From contig NZ_FPCG01000005.1 of assembly GCF_900116905.1 (NCBI RefSeq), forward strand, positions 62,001-126,000: a stretch of DNA of 64,000 nt. Direction: 5' to 3'. The position numbers were made by a program, and so were the translations under genes. Origin of the DNA: Micrococcus terreus (lineage in GTDB: Bacteria > Actinomycetota > Actinomycetes > Actinomycetales > Micrococcaceae). The notes beneath the pieces are model-generated. The model saw nothing but the letters and a program-made list of their open reading frames with translations. It did not search any database and had not been told where the DNA came from. Positions 1 through 9,897 of this stretch are shown one piece after another. Position 1 is the first letter of the stretch. Each line of letters starts with the position of its first letter.

Positions 1-1596
1 CCCCGTCAGCTGGGTGTACTCCCCCGCCGTGATGTTCACGTGGGACTCGCCGTTGAACTTCTCCAGCTTCTCCAGCACCACGGTGCGCGCCGGCATGTTC
101 ACGCCCAGGGCCAGCGTCTCGGTGGCGAAGACGACCTTGACCAGTCCGGCACCGAACAGCTTCTCCACCACCTCCTTGAACGGCGGGAGCATGCCCGCGT
201 GATGTGCGGCGAAGCCACGCGAGAGTCCGTCCCGCCATCCCCAGAAGCCCAGTACGTCCAGGTCCTCGGCCGGCAGTGACTGGGCGGCCTCGTCCACCAC
301 GTGCTGGATCTGCTGCTTCTCCCCCGGTGTGGTCAGGTCCAGTCCGGCGGCCAGGCACTGCTCCACGGCACCATCGCAGCCGGCCCGGGAGAAGATGAAG
401 GTGATGCACGGCAGCAGTCCCTCACGTTCGAGCACCCGGACCATGGTGGGACGGGAGACGCGCAGGGGGCTGCCACCGCGGTGACCTCCCTGGCTGCGGT
501 CATCGGCGCGGTACCCACCCCGGGCACCCTCGCCTCCCCGAGAGTCGAAGCGTGCGGTGACCTGACCGCCACGGTGAGCGGCCGACGTCGTCCCTCGGCC
601 CTGGCGACCTTCGTCCTGGTGGCCACGGCGTCCCCGGCCGCCCTGGGGACCGCGGCCCTTCTGGCCGCCCTTGGTCCGGCCCCTGGGGCCCGATCCGCGT
701 CCGTCCCGACGCTGGTGGCGCCCTGGGCGGCCCCAGTCCGAGCGTTCATCGCGGCGGCGCTGATCCTCCGCCAGCTGGGCCAGCTCCGGATTGAGCACCA
801 GCCGGTCCTGGGCCGCGGCCTGGTCCTGCGGCGAGTCGGACTCGGGCGCGGCGGCATCGAAGGCGACCTCCGTGGCGAACAGGTCATAGAGCGTGCTGCC
901 GGCCATGATGTACTGCCACAGCGGGACGGGACGGTGCTCGGAGACCACCACCGAGGTGGATCCACGCACCGTGTCCAGCCAGGCGCCGAACTCCTCGGCG
1001 TTGGAGACGGTGGCCGAGAGGGAGACCAGCTGCACGTGCTCGGGCAGGTGGATGATGACCTCCTCCCACACGGCGCCGCGGAACCGGTCGGCGAGGTAGT
1101 GCACCTCGTCCATCACCACGAACCCCAGGTTGCGCAGCGTCTCCGAGTCCGCGTAGAGCATGTTGCGCAGCACCTCGGTGGTCATCACGACGACGTCCGC
1201 GTTGCCGTTGATGGCCGTGTCACCGGTGAGCAGTCCCACCTTCTCTGGCCCGTACCGGGCCACCAGCTCGGTGAACTTCTGATTGCTCAGCGCTTTGATG
1301 GGAGTGGTGTAGAACGCCTTCTGTCCTCGGGCCAGGGCCAGGTGGGTGGCGAACTCGCCCACCACGGTCTTGCCGGCGCCGGTAGGTGCAGCCACCAGCA
1401 CGCCGTGACCCTGCTCCAGCTCCTGACAGGCCTCACGCTGGAACGGGTCCATCTCGAACCCGAGCATCCGGGCGAACTGGCCCAGTTCGGTCCGGGACTC
1501 AGCGTTGCGGCGTCGTGACGCGGCGTAGCGCTCGGCGGGGCTGAGGTCCTCCTGGGAGGGGGCATCCTGGGGGCTGCGGTCCGCGGGGGTGTCCAT
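1..1596 (-). CDS. helY: Ski2-like DEAD/DEAH-box RNA helicase, HelY family (C-terminal part outside window)
   Basis: The first 532 residues are present and the frame stays open to the left edge. Motif I (APTGAGKT) is near residue 70, the DEVH box follows, then SAT (motif III), and near the edge the second RecA domain begins (FIFSRAGCD, LALGVNMPART). These are features of Ski2/Mtr4-type helicases that unwind structured RNA. Between the RecA domains, about residues 279-380, lies a long Arg/Gly-rich insert. The ATG is preceded 6 nt upstream by TAGGCT, so the message is probably leaderless. tatC and tatA lie just upstream, the same order as mycobacterial helY-tatC-tatA. Symbol chosen by family and position. 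Confidence 0.9.
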   Translation of the reverse strand, partial: MDTPADRSPQDAPSQEDLSPAERYAASRRRNAESRTELGQFARMLGFEMDPFQREACQELEQGHGVLVAAPTGAGKTVVGEFATHLALARGQKAFYTTPIKALSNQKFTELVARYGPEKVGLLTGDTAINGNADVVVMTTEVLRNMLYADSETLRNLGFVVMDEVHYLADRFRGAVWEEVIIHLPEHVQLVSLSATVSNAEEFGAWLDTVRGSTSVVVSEHRPVPLWQYIMAGSTLYDLFATEVAFDAAAPESDSPQDQAAAQDRLVLNPELAQLAEDQRRRDERSDWGRPGRHQRRDGRGSGPRGRTKGGQKGRGPQGGRGRRGHQDEGRQGRGTTSAAHRGGQVTARFDSRGGEGARGGYRADDRSQGGHRGGSPLRVSRPTMVRVLEREGLLPCITFIFSRAGCDGAVEQCLAAGLDLTTPGEKQQIQHVVDEAAQSLPAEDLDVLGFWGWRDGLSRGFAAHHAGMLPPFKEVVEKLFGAGLVKVVFATETLALGVNMPARTVVLEKLEKFNGESHVNITAGEYTQLTG

Positions 1597-1602
1597 GCCG
1601 TC

Positions 1603-1608
1603 AGCCTA
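1603..1608 (-). promoter_or_regulatory. -10 element TAGGCT for a leaderless helY transcript
   Basis: On the minus strand TAGGCT is followed by exactly 6 nt and then the helY ATG. This matches the actinobacterial -10 consensus TAnnnT placed for transcription to start at the A of ATG. No Shine-Dalgarno is visible. Inferred from spacing only. Confidence 0.55.
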
Positions 1609-1643
1609 GGACACTGTTAAGCCACGGTGGCGGCAGGGGTGGA

Positions 1644-2549
1644 TCAGAGCTGGTCCAATGGCGTGGGTCCCTGGTGGATGGACGCCTCGATGTCCTGTTC
1701 TTGGGCCAGGCCACGCTTGGTTCGACGACGGTCGTTGACCAGGCACAGGCCGATCGCGATCCCGAACAGGGTGACCAGCGGAATGGCCAGGTAGAACATG
1801 GTCATGGCGTCACCACCGGGTGCCGCCAGAGCCGCCAGCAGGGCGATGAGGAAGACGGTGATCCGCCAATGCTTGATGATCTGACGTCCCTTCAGGACGC
1901 CGATCATGTTCAGACCGACCAGGATGACCGGCAGAACCAGGGAGATCCCGAAGGCCAGGAACAGCCGCAGGACGAAGGGGATGTAGACGTCCACGTGGAT
2001 GTTGTTCGTCAACTCGCCCGGCGTCAGTCCGACGAAGAACTGCGCGGCCTCGGGCAGCACGAGCCAGCCCAGCCCCACACCCAGGACGAACAACGGAACC
2101 GCGGCGGCGATGAAGCCCAGCGCGTAGCGCTTCTCCTTCTTCTTCAGTCCCGGGACGATGTAGGCCCACGCCTGATAGAGCCAGACCGGCGAGGAGATCA
2201 CGATGCCGATGAACAGCGAGACCTGGATCATGATGTCCAGGGGCTGACCCAACGCCGTGAACTCCACGGCCACCTGACGTTCGTCCGTGGAGAGACGGGT
2301 CACCGGGTCCACGAGGGCATTGAAGACCGGCTCGTAGAGGAAGAACGCCGCAATGGTCGCCAAGAGCAGGGCGATGCCCGACTTGATCAGTCGATTGCGC
2401 AGCTCGATCAGATGGTCCTTCAGGGACATCTGACCGTCTGGGGTCTTGACCCGCCGCTTCTTCAGACGCGGACGGGCCACCTTGCCCTGCTTGACGGAAC
2501 GGGCCGACTCGGCCGCAACGGCGACCGGGTCAGCGGAACGGGGAGCCAT
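1644..2549 (-). CDS. tatC: Twin-arginine translocase subunit TatC
   Basis: Polytopic membrane component of the Tat system, which recognises twin-arginine signal peptides and exports folded proteins. The core begins near residue 41 with the family-typical DHLIELRNRL segment and shows six hydrophobic helices with the conserved periplasmic FVGLTPGE region. The length of 301 aa includes a basic N-terminal extension of about 40 residues, so M41 is an alternative start. tatA lies 18 nt upstream on the same strand, so the two are co-transcribed. No tatB-like gene is in the window. Confidence 0.93.
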   Translation of the reverse strand: MAPRSADPVAVAAESARSVKQGKVARPRLKKRRVKTPDGQMSLKDHLIELRNRLIKSGIALLLATIAAFFLYEPVFNALVDPVTRLSTDERQVAVEFTALGQPLDIMIQVSLFIGIVISSPVWLYQAWAYIVPGLKKKEKRYALGFIAAAVPLFVLGVGLGWLVLPEAAQFFVGLTPGELTNNIHVDVYIPFVLRLFLAFGISLVLPVILVGLNMIGVLKGRQIIKHWRITVFLIALLAALAAPGGDAMTMFYLAIPLVTLFGIAIGLCLVNDRRRTKRGLAQEQDIEASIHQGPTPLDQL

Positions 2550-2567
2550 CAGTGATGGACCGCCAGA

Positions 2568-2837
2568 CTACGGAAGGTCAGAGCGGTGGGAGCCGGTGCC
2601 GCGGGCATCGCGGTCACGCACGTCCTCGTCCACGATGCGACCCTCGACCGGGTCGGCATCTGCGGCGCCCCCACGCTGGGTCTTGTCCTCGTCCTTCATC
2701 TGCTTCACCTCGGACTTGAAGATCCGCATCGACTGGCCCAGATTGCGAGCCATGGCAGGAAGTTTGGGCGCGGCGAAGAGCAGCAGCACCAGCGCGATGA
2801 TGATGACCAGTTGCCACCCTTGCAGTCCAGCGAACAT
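2568..2837 (-). CDS. tatA: Sec-independent translocase subunit TatA
   Basis: Small 89-aa protein with one N-terminal transmembrane helix, the FAAPKLP hinge and an amphipathic helix ([15 protein letters not shown]), then a charged, disordered tail. It oligomerises with TatC to form the export pore for folded proteins. An AAAGGA ribosome-binding site lies 8 nt before the ATG. It sits between pafBC and tatC, as in mycobacteria. Confidence 0.93.
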   Translation of the reverse strand: MFAGLQGWQLVIIIALVLLLFAAPKLPAMARNLGQSMRIFKSEVKQMKDEDKTQRGGAADADPVEGRIVDEDVRDRDARGTGSHRSDLP

Positions 2838-2868
2838 GAGGAAGTCCTTTCGGTGTCTCTGATGGAGT

Positions 2869-4902
2869 CTACGTCACGGTGTACGGCCGGAGGGCGTCTT
2901 CCAGCCACTCTGTGGCGGCTTTGCGCAGCGACGTCGGGGCCATGATGGTGAGCTCTCCGCCATGACGCGCCACGGTGGAGATGGCGTAGTCCGGGGAGCT
3001 CAGCTGCACCTCGGCCACCAGGGAGCCGTCTGGCAGTGAGGCAGAGCTGGTGGGGTCGAACCCGTTGGCCAGGTCCTTGATGCGGTGTCCGAACCGGAGC
3101 GTCACAGCGATCTCATCGCCCTGGGCCATGAAGAGACCCGGAGCCGCGGGGAGCGGGCGCGGGATGAAGGTGTGCTCCGTCCATCGATGCCCGGCGATCC
3201 GATCCAGTCGGAAGTTGCGCAGGCCCTGGGCCTGGCGGCACCAGGCGCGCAGGTAGAGCTGACCGTTCTGCGTCTCGATGCGCAGCGGCTCGACCTGCCG
3301 GCGGGTGACCTCGTCACGTCCGGCGCCGTGGTAGGTCAGCTCCAGAACGGTGCGGGACTGCACGGCACGATGCAGGTCGGCCACCAGGTCCTCATGGGGC
3401 CCCATATCCAGACCCACGTGCACCGCATCGGCCGTGCCGCGCGTCTGGGTGGGCAGAGCCTGGATGATCTTCACGCGAGCACGACGGGCGGCCTCGACCA
3501 GAGACGGGTCCAATCCCGGGACGCTGGCCACTAGGTCCAGGCCGACCACCAGGGCGTGGGCCTCGGGCGTGGTCAGCTGGATCGGGCGGTCCAGTTCACC
3601 GGCGTTGAGGATCTCGATGTCCTCGCCGTGGTCGATCACCTCGAACTGACCGCCGGCGAAGTACCGTTCGGGCATGCCACAGTACTTCAGCGTGCGGATG
3701 CAGCGGTCCAGCTTCGCCGAGGTCAGGTCCAGTCTCTCCCGCAGCTCGGTCCGGCTCATCCGGCCACGGTGGTTCACCAGTCCCACGATGTCCACGAGGT
3801 CGGCGACCTTCTCACGGTCGGAATCGCGGTTCCGAGTCGGCTTCACCGGGTGGAGCTTCACCCTGGGGGGCGGCTGGCGCTGAGCGGTCAGGGCGGACTG
3901 GAGCAGTCCATGCACGTCCGCCCGCAGATCAGGGTGGTCGCTCGGCACGACGGCAGATGCTCCAGCGGCGGCGATCTGGCCGGCGAACTCCGCCGGCCGG
4001 GAGTACTCCACGCAGATCTGGTCCCAGCCGTGGGTGGGTCCGGAGGTGGGGTCCGGTCCCAGGTCCCTGGCGCCGACGCGCAGCCATTGGACCGCTCCAG
4101 GCGCAACGAGCAGCCTGGCGTTCTCCGGCTCGGTCTCACCGGTGGCGGCGCGCCGGAACTCGTGAACATCCAGGTCCGCAGGGCGCTCCTGCACGTCCCC
4201 GGTGACGGACCCGGGGGGAACGCTCTCCGGTTCGCTGGTGAAGCGGGTGACACGGAACATGCGCTGGTCCTGCCGATCCAGATCCCAGCCGATCAGGTAC
4301 CACTGTGATCCGGCGGTGAGCAGCAGCCACGGCCGGACGGTGCGGTCCGCGGGGTCTCCCCCGGCCGCGGTGCGGTACCCGAAGGTCACGACGGCACCGG
4401 AACGGATCTGCTCCTCCAGCTGCATCAGGCGCCGGTCAGCTCCGGCCAGTCGGGCTCCGAAGGTGTCCAGGTCCGCCTGTTCTGCTGCGCTGAGCCAGAG
4501 CTCCTCGCGGTCCAGTCTGCCCAAGGCCCGCACCACGGCCCCGTGTGCGGCCGTGCCCTCCCAGAGGGATCGGGCCCGCAGCAGGGCGAGCCGCTCGGAA
4601 TCGTCGAACTGCACATCAGGCAACGTCAGACGACTGCGGTCCACTCGGTAGCGGGTCTGCTCACCTTCTTCGGTGCCCTTCTGAGGCGCTGCGTCGCCGA
4701 CGGTCTCCAGCGGGATGCCGATCTCCCGCAGGGTCTCCTTGTCGCGGGAGAACATGCGTTCGAAGGCATCCTCGCTGCTCTGCTCTGCATAGGCATCGAT
4801 ATGTCCTCGCAGGTACTCGCGGGTGCGCCCGACTCGACCAGCGGTGAGCAGCAGCCACAGCAGCGAGACGATCCGCTCCTGGGACGCCGTGTTCTCGCTC
4901 AC
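2869..4902 (-). CDS. pafBC: PafBC fusion: WYL-domain DNA-damage response activator
   Basis: 677-aa protein made of two similar halves, each a helix-turn-helix followed by a WYL domain. The first half resembles PafB (residues about 1-330) and the second PafC (about 355-677, with [13 protein letters not shown] as winged-helix region). PafB and PafC are separate genes in mycobacteria and together activate RecA-independent DNA-repair genes; natural fusions are known in Arthrobacter. Starts with GTG and is separated from the upstream FKBP stop by 4 nt, so translation is probably coupled. Despite the name it is a transcription factor, not a Pup enzyme. Confidence 0.9.
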   Translation of the reverse strand: MSENTASQERIVSLLWLLLTAGRVGRTREYLRGHIDAYAEQSSEDAFERMFSRDKETLREIGIPLETVGDAAPQKGTEEGEQTRYRVDRSRLTLPDVQFDDSERLALLRARSLWEGTAAHGAVVRALGRLDREELWLSAAEQADLDTFGARLAGADRRLMQLEEQIRSGAVVTFGYRTAAGGDPADRTVRPWLLLTAGSQWYLIGWDLDRQDQRMFRVTRFTSEPESVPPGSVTGDVQERPADLDVHEFRRAATGETEPENARLLVAPGAVQWLRVGARDLGPDPTSGPTHGWDQICVEYSRPAEFAGQIAAAGASAVVPSDHPDLRADVHGLLQSALTAQRQPPPRVKLHPVKPTRNRDSDREKVADLVDIVGLVNHRGRMSRTELRERLDLTSAKLDRCIRTLKYCGMPERYFAGGQFEVIDHGEDIEILNAGELDRPIQLTTPEAHALVVGLDLVASVPGLDPSLVEAARRARVKIIQALPTQTRGTADAVHVGLDMGPHEDLVADLHRAVQSRTVLELTYHGAGRDEVTRRQVEPLRIETQNGQLYLRAWCRQAQGLRNFRLDRIAGHRWTEHTFIPRPLPAAPGLFMAQGDEIAVTLRFGHRIKDLANGFDPTSSASLPDGSLVAEVQLSSPDYAISTVARHGGELTIMAPTSLRKAATEWLEDALRPYTVT

Positions 4903-4906
4903 CGGA

Positions 4907-5302
4907 TCAGCGGACGTCCACCAGGTCCACGACGAAGATCAGAGTCTCCCCGGGACCGATGTCCGAGCCGGCACCGGTCTCTCCGTAGGCCAGGTGGGGA
5001 GGGATCTCCAGACGGCGACGACCCCCGGGCTTCATGCCCAGCAGGCCCTGGTCCCAGCCCTGGATGACCTGGCCGACACCGACCGTGAAGGGCAGGGGTG
5101 TTCCGCGGTTCCAGGAGGCATCGAACTCGGCCCCGGTGGACCAGGCAACACCGACGTAGTGGCAGTTCACCTGGTCGCCGGGCTCGACAGCATGGCCCGA
5201 GCCTTCGATCAGGTCCTCGATCACGAGCTCCTCGGGAGGGGTGTCTCCCGGGAAGTCGATCTCAGGACGGGTGCGATCGTAGTTGCGCTGTCCGAAGGAC
5301 AT
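4907..5302 (-). CDS. Cytoplasmic FKBP-type peptidyl-prolyl cis-trans isomerase
   Basis: 131-aa single-domain FKBP with the usual elements VNCHYVGV, FDASWNRG, VGQVIQGWDQGLLGM, GGRRRLEIPPHLAYGE and LIFVVDLVDV. No signal peptide. It catalyses proline isomerisation and may act as a chaperone. A strong GAGGAAG ribosome-binding site precedes the ATG. It lies between a secreted FKBP lipoprotein and pafBC, so folding and Pup genes are interleaved. Confidence 0.93.
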   Translation of the reverse strand: MSFGQRNYDRTRPEIDFPGDTPPEELVIEDLIEGSGHAVEPGDQVNCHYVGVAWSTGAEFDASWNRGTPLPFTVGVGQVIQGWDQGLLGMKPGGRRRLEIPPHLAYGETGAGSDIGPGETLIFVVDLVDVR

Positions 5303-5343
5303 GTGGCTTCCTCTCTGCGGTACGGATCAGTCGGTGGGGCGGA

Positions 5344-6387
5344 TCAGGAGTCCGAGGGGCTCGGCTCTGCCGATGGCGACTCAGCAGGCGCCGACGCCTC
5401 GTCGGAGGGAGCAGGGGCCGGTTCTGCAGACTGGGCTGCGGGCATCGCATGCAGGATGTCGACCACGAACACCAAGGTCTCATCCTGCAGCTCGCTGCCT
5501 TCGCTGGCACCGTAGGCCTTCTCCGGCGGGGCGACCAGTAGCACCTGGGAGCCGACCTTCTGTCCGGCCAGGCCCTCAGACCAGCCGGTGATGACCTGGT
5601 TCAGGCCGAAACCGGTGGGAGTGCCGCGCTTCCAATCGGAGTCGAACTCCTCACCGTCAGACCACTTCACACCCTTGTACCGCACGGTGACATGGTCGGT
5701 CTCGCCCACGGTCTCACCCTCCCCCTGGATCAGGGGCTGGACCTTGAGGTCCGTGGGGGCCTCGCCCTCGGGCTTCTCGATGGTCGGCTCGCCGGTCTCC
5801 TCGTTCAGGGTGACTTGGGGCAGGGAGTCGTCGGTGACCTCCACCGGCTCACCTTGGGCCCGGACTGGGGACGTGCCGGCGATCTGGAAGACCATCAGCT
5901 GATCGCTGCCGCCCTGCTGCCCCATCTGGGAGCCGGGCACGAAGAACGCCACCTGAGCTCCGACCCGGTTCTGGTCGAGCATGTCGTACAGGACGGCGTT
6001 GCCCTGCTTGAGGCTCTCGTCCACATAGACGGCCTCGGACCCCTGGGTGAAGTTGTCCGCCTGGATCTCTCCGCTCTCCGGGTCGGCCAGGGCCGTCTGG
6101 ACCAGGGCGAGGTCGCCGGGCTCGATCTCCTCGCCGTCGCCGTCCTTGAGCACCCGGGAGGAGACCTCACTGGCCTCGATCTGCTCCTCGACCTTCACGC
6201 TGGGGCTGCCGTCCTCGGCCACCTCCAGGCTGATCCCCTCCAGGGCTTCCAGGTCCCCTGCGCCGCGCGGTTCCGGTGCTGCGCAGCCGGCCAGCAGCAG
6301 GCTGCCGGTCAGTGCCACAGAGAGCGGAGCCGCACTGAGGAGCCGACGACGGGACGAGCGTGGGGTGGGGATGCGCTGGGAGGACAT
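5344..6387 (-). CDS. FKBP-type prolyl isomerase lipoprotein
   Basis: 347 aa from the chosen ATG, which has AAGGAAC just upstream; the frame continues 13 codons further but without such a site. The N terminus has an Arg-rich segment, a hydrophobic stretch and a lipobox ending LLLAGC, so it is a lipoprotein anchored outside the membrane. Two FKBP-like regions are visible: a degenerate one (about residues 75-190) and a canonical C-terminal one (VTVRYKGVKW, FDSDWKRG, VITGWSEGLAGQKVGSQ, FVVDIL). The tail is rich in Pro, Ala, Ser and Glu. Likely helps exported proteins fold, fitting the nearby Tat genes. Confidence 0.88.
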   Translation of the reverse strand: MSSQRIPTPRSSRRRLLSAAPLSVALTGSLLLAGCAAPEPRGAGDLEALEGISLEVAEDGSPSVKVEEQIEASEVSSRVLKDGDGEEIEPGDLALVQTALADPESGEIQADNFTQGSEAVYVDESLKQGNAVLYDMLDQNRVGAQVAFFVPGSQMGQQGGSDQLMVFQIAGTSPVRAQGEPVEVTDDSLPQVTLNEETGEPTIEKPEGEAPTDLKVQPLIQGEGETVGETDHVTVRYKGVKWSDGEEFDSDWKRGTPTGFGLNQVITGWSEGLAGQKVGSQVLLVAPPEKAYGASEGSELQDETLVFVVDILHAMPAAQSAEPAPAPSDEASAPAESPSAEPSPSDS

Positions 6388-6435
6388 GAGTTCCTTTGCT
6401 GACGATCTGGATCGGGCCGGATTCATCCTGGCACG

Positions 6436-7881
6436 TCACACTGGGCGGATGCTGGACGGTCCTGACCGTGTCGGATCGTCCGCCGCTGAGGGCTGAGGCA
6501 GGGTGGCCAGCAGCTCGTCGAGTCGCTCGGACGTGGTGGCGAAGGGGTCCTTCGTGCTCACGGACATCATCGGGCGGTCATTGAACTTGAGCGTGGTCCA
6601 GTCCACCGAGTACTCCTGCCCCGCCGCACGAGCCTCGGTGATGAATCTCCCGCGCAGGCAGGCACGGGTTGTGCTGGGCGGAGCGTCGATGGCCTCCTGC
6701 ACCTGATCATCGGTCAGCACCCGAGCGGCGGCTCCGCGAGACTGGAGCAGAGCGAACAGACCGCGACCGGGGGTGATGTCGTGGTAGGACAGATCCAGTT
6801 GATCCAGGCGCGGCGCATCGTCAGCCAGACCGTTGCGGTCGCGGTACCGGGTGAGGAACCGGTGCTTGATGGCCCAGTCGATCTCCGTGTCGATCCCGGT
6901 GAAGTCCTGAGTCCGCACGGCCTCCAGCGACCGTTCCCACAGGTCGAGGACGGCAGCGACCCGGTCGTGATGGGGACCGTGGGCCGCGACGAATCGAGTG
7001 GCCTGTTCCAGATAGTGCTCCTGCAGCTGCAGGGCTGACCGATGCCGCCCCGAACGCAGGTTCAGCTGTGCCGTGCCGCTGAGGTCATGGGAGACCTGGC
7101 GGATGGAGCGGATCGGGTTCTCCATCTGATGGTCGCCCAGTGACCAGCCGGCCTCGATCATCCGCAGCACCAGATCGGTGGCGCCGAAGCGCACCAGCTG
7201 GGTGGTCTCGGACATGTTGGAGTCCCCCACGATCACATGCAGGCGGCGGTAGTCCGCAGCGTCGGCGTGTGGCTCATCCCGGGTGTTGATGATCGGCCGG
7301 GAGCGGGTGGTGGCCGAGGAGACGCCTTCCCACACATGGTCGGCGCGCTGGGAGAAGGCGAAGTGCGGCTGCGCGGCAGCGCCGAAGGCGTCCTCTGACG
7401 GCCGGGTCACCCAGGTGCCGGCACCGGCGTAGAGCTGCCGGGTCACCAGGAACGGGATGAGCGCTTCGGACAGGCGTCGGAACTCGACGGTGCGCGGGAT
7501 CAGGTAGTTCTCGTGGGAGCCATAGGAGTTCCCGGCGGAATCGGCGTTGTTCTTGTAGAGGTAGATCGTCCCCTCGAACCCGTCCTCGCGCATGCTCGCC
7601 GTGGCCGAGTCGATCAACCGCTGCATGATGATCTCCCCGGCCTTGTCCGTGGCGATCAACTCATCCAGGGTGGAGCACTCGGCGGTGGCGTACTCCGGGT
7701 GGGAGCCGACATCCAGGTACAGGCGCGAGCCGTTGGGGATGAAGACGTTGGAGGAGCGCCCCCACTCCACCACAGGGCGGAACAGGTAGCGGGCGACCTC
7801 CTCCGGCGTCAGCGGACGGCTGCCGGGGTGGGAGTAGTGCACCCCGAACTCGGTCTCGACGCCGATGATCCTGCGATCCAC
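6436..7881 (-). CDS. pafA: Pup--protein ligase PafA
   Basis: Glutamine-synthetase-like ligase that uses ATP to join the C-terminal Glu of Pup to lysines of target proteins. The N terminus DRRIIGVETEFGV carries the conserved catalytic/metal-binding Glu. I place the start at a GTG 4 nt after the pup stop; an upstream in-frame extension would overlap pup and has no homology. This gives 481 aa, slightly longer than mycobacterial PafA, with the extra residues at the C-terminal tail. prcB and prcA, which commonly sit between pup and pafA, are absent. Confidence 0.92.
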   Translation of the reverse strand: MDRRIIGVETEFGVHYSHPGSRPLTPEEVARYLFRPVVEWGRSSNVFIPNGSRLYLDVGSHPEYATAECSTLDELIATDKAGEIIMQRLIDSATASMREDGFEGTIYLYKNNADSAGNSYGSHENYLIPRTVEFRRLSEALIPFLVTRQLYAGAGTWVTRPSEDAFGAAAQPHFAFSQRADHVWEGVSSATTRSRPIINTRDEPHADAADYRRLHVIVGDSNMSETTQLVRFGATDLVLRMIEAGWSLGDHQMENPIRSIRQVSHDLSGTAQLNLRSGRHRSALQLQEHYLEQATRFVAAHGPHHDRVAAVLDLWERSLEAVRTQDFTGIDTEIDWAIKHRFLTRYRDRNGLADDAPRLDQLDLSYHDITPGRGLFALLQSRGAAARVLTDDQVQEAIDAPPSTTRACLRGRFITEARAAGQEYSVDWTTLKFNDRPMMSVSTKDPFATTSERLDELLATLPQPSAADDPTRSGPSSIRPV

Positions 7882-7885
7882 GAGG

Positions 7886-8086
7886 TCACTGACCGCCCTT
7901 CTGGACGAAGCCCTTGACGAACTCCTCGGCATTGGTCTCCAGCACGGAGTCGATCTCGTCCAGGAGGCTGTCCAGGTCTGCGGTGTTCGCCTGCGATGCC
8001 GCTGCACCGCCGCCGGGAGCCGGGGCGGGGCCGGGACCGAGGTCCTCCTCGCGCTGGGAGCTGGAGCCGGACTGCTGCTGCGGCAT
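7886..8086 (-). CDS. pup: Prokaryotic ubiquitin-like protein Pup
   Basis: 66-aa, mostly disordered protein ending in Gly-Gly-Gln. The hydrophilic N-terminal half ([14 protein letters not shown]) and the conserved C-terminal helix ([13 protein letters not shown], then [13 protein letters not shown]) are diagnostic. The final Gln must be deamidated to Glu by Dop before PafA can conjugate it to lysines. An AGAGGAA ribosome-binding site precedes the ATG. It sits between dop and pafA. Confidence 0.97.
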   Translation of the reverse strand: MPQQQSGSSSQREEDLGPGPAPAPGGGAAASQANTADLDSLLDEIDSVLETNAEEFVKGFVQKGGQ

Positions 8087-8145
8087 CGGGTGTTCCTCTC
8101 GTTCTGGGTCCTGAAGGGGGCCTGCGTCCAGCCTACGCGGCGGTG

Positions 8146-9897
8146 TCAGGGGCCGGTGCTGAGATGGCGTTGCCGGTCGACCGCGTCCAGGACCTGCAGC
8201 AACTCCTGCACCGAGCCGCCGTCGTCGTCGAAGACGGAACCGGTGTGCGCTGCCGTGCCGAGCAGCGGCTCGCGCTGGTGGAAGCGATGGACGGGACCAT
8301 CCGGGTCAGGACGCAGCAGCAGGGTGTCCCAGCTGGCGCCGACCACGGCCCGTCCGTGCACGTCCACGGTCCGTCCGCGCAGCCAGGCCCGGGTGTCGGC
8401 CGGGGGCAGGTGCATGGCCTGCTGGATCACCGTCTCCTCCACCAGAGTGCGCATGGAGCCCCGCCGCACCAGGGCATGGTGCAGCCCCTTGTCCAGGCGC
8501 AGATCCGCGTACTGCAGGTCCAGCATGCCCACCCGTGGGTCGTCCCAGCCCGCCCCGTGGCGCTCCCGGTAGCCGGAGAGGAGCTGGTGCTTGGCCACCC
8601 AGTCCAGACGGTCGGCCAGCCGTCCCGGATCGGTCCGGAACAGATCGAGCGTCTCGCGCCAGGCCATCAGCACGTCCTGGGTGGCAGGATCATCCATCCC
8701 GAACCGCTGCACGTGTGCTTCTGCCGCGTCCAGGTAGACCTCCATCAGGTCCACGCCGGTCAGCTCGCGCCGGTCCGTCAGGGGGACCGTGGCCTGCAGC
8801 GTGGGGTCGTGACTGATCCTCTGCAGCGCCGCCACGGGATCCACCAGCTCCAGGCGCGGACAGGTCCCCAGCTCGATCATGGAAAGCACCAGGGCCGTCA
8901 TCCCACAGCGCAGCCAGGTGGAGGTCTGGGACAGGTTCGCATCCCCGATGATCACGTGCAGCCGCCGGTAGCGGTCCGCCACGGCGTGAGGCTCATCGCG
9001 CGTGTTGACGATCGGACGCCGGATGGTGGTCTCCAGCCCCACCTGCTCCTCGAAGAAGTCCGCCCGTTGGCTGATCTGGAATCCGGGGGTCCGGCCGGTC
9101 ACCCCGATCCCCACTCGACCTGCCCCGCAGATCACCTGCCGGGCGGCGAAGAACGGGAGCAGGTGGGCGGCCAGTTCGTCGAAGTCCAGGGCCCGAGCCA
9201 CCAGGTAGTTCTCATGCGCACCGTAGGAGACCGACTTGTTGTCCGTGTTGTTCTTGTACAGCAGCACCTGCGGGGATCCCGGCGCCTGCGCGATCCGCTG
9301 CGAGGCCGCCAGGGCCACCCGGTCCCCGGCTTGGTCCCACACCATGGCATCCAGCGGGTTGGTGGTCTCCGGAGACGAGTACTCGGGGTGGGCGTGGTCC
9401 ACGTACAGCCGGGCGCCGTTGGGCAACACGAGGTTCATCAGCAGATGCACCCGTTCGCCGTGCTCGTTGTACCCCTCCCCCAGCCGGGGCCGCACCTCGT
9501 CCGTGAGCTGGGAGGGATGCGCCACGGACCGGGGCATGGTCCAGCCGCGCGCGTCCACCAGGGGCGACTCCTCGCCGTAGTCCCATTCGGTGCCGGCCAC
9601 GGAACCGCCCTGAGAGGTGACCAGGTCCGCGTAGGCGTTGACCACCTCGGTGGAGAGCTGGGAATGCCCGGCCCCTGGGTTGGCCGGCGCATGCACCCCG
9701 AACTCGGTCTCCAGGCCCATCACCCGGTGCACACCCCACCCTGCGGTGTCCCGTCCTGCCGGGATCAGCGCGGCGATCTCCGCCTCATCTCGGCCTCCCG
9801 GCACCAGGGCGAACTGCCCCTGCCAGGCCGGCTGAGCCGCCGTCGGGCCGTGGTGCCCTGAGCGGGTGGCACGGGGAACCTGGGGCACATGGGTCAT
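8146..9897 (-). CDS. dop: Pup deamidase/depupylase Dop
   Basis: 583-aa paralogue of PafA that converts Pup-Gln to Pup-Glu and also removes Pup from substrates. The signature [10 protein letters not shown] is near residue 60, followed by long blocks typical of the family ([33 protein letters not shown]). The start overlaps the arc stop as ATGA, which argues for translational coupling and supports the long form, though a start nearer residue 57 cannot be excluded. The N-terminal 55 residues look disordered. Confidence 0.93.
   Translation of the reverse strand: MTHVPQVPRATRSGHHGPTAAQPAWQGQFALVPGGRDEAEIAALIPAGRDTAGWGVHRVMGLETEFGVHAPANPGAGHSQLSTEVVNAYADLVTSQGGSVAGTEWDYGEESPLVDARGWTMPRSVAHPSQLTDEVRPRLGEGYNEHGERVHLLMNLVLPNGARLYVDHAHPEYSSPETTNPLDAMVWDQAGDRVALAASQRIAQAPGSPQVLLYKNNTDNKSVSYGAHENYLVARALDFDELAAHLLPFFAARQVICGAGRVGIGVTGRTPGFQISQRADFFEEQVGLETTIRRPIVNTRDEPHAVADRYRRLHVIIGDANLSQTSTWLRCGMTALVLSMIELGTCPRLELVDPVAALQRISHDPTLQATVPLTDRRELTGVDLMEVYLDAAEAHVQRFGMDDPATQDVLMAWRETLDLFRTDPGRLADRLDWVAKHQLLSGYRERHGAGWDDPRVGMLDLQYADLRLDKGLHHALVRRGSMRTLVEETVIQQAMHLPPADTRAWLRGRTVDVHGRAVVGASWDTLLLRPDPDGPVHRFHQREPLLGTAAHTGSVFDDDGGSVQELLQVLDAVDRQRHLSTGP

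Noticed and set aside
7882-8145. prcB/prcA fragments between pup and pafA or around pup
   Set aside because: pup and pafA are 4 nt apart, and the 59 nt before pup encode nothing recognisable.
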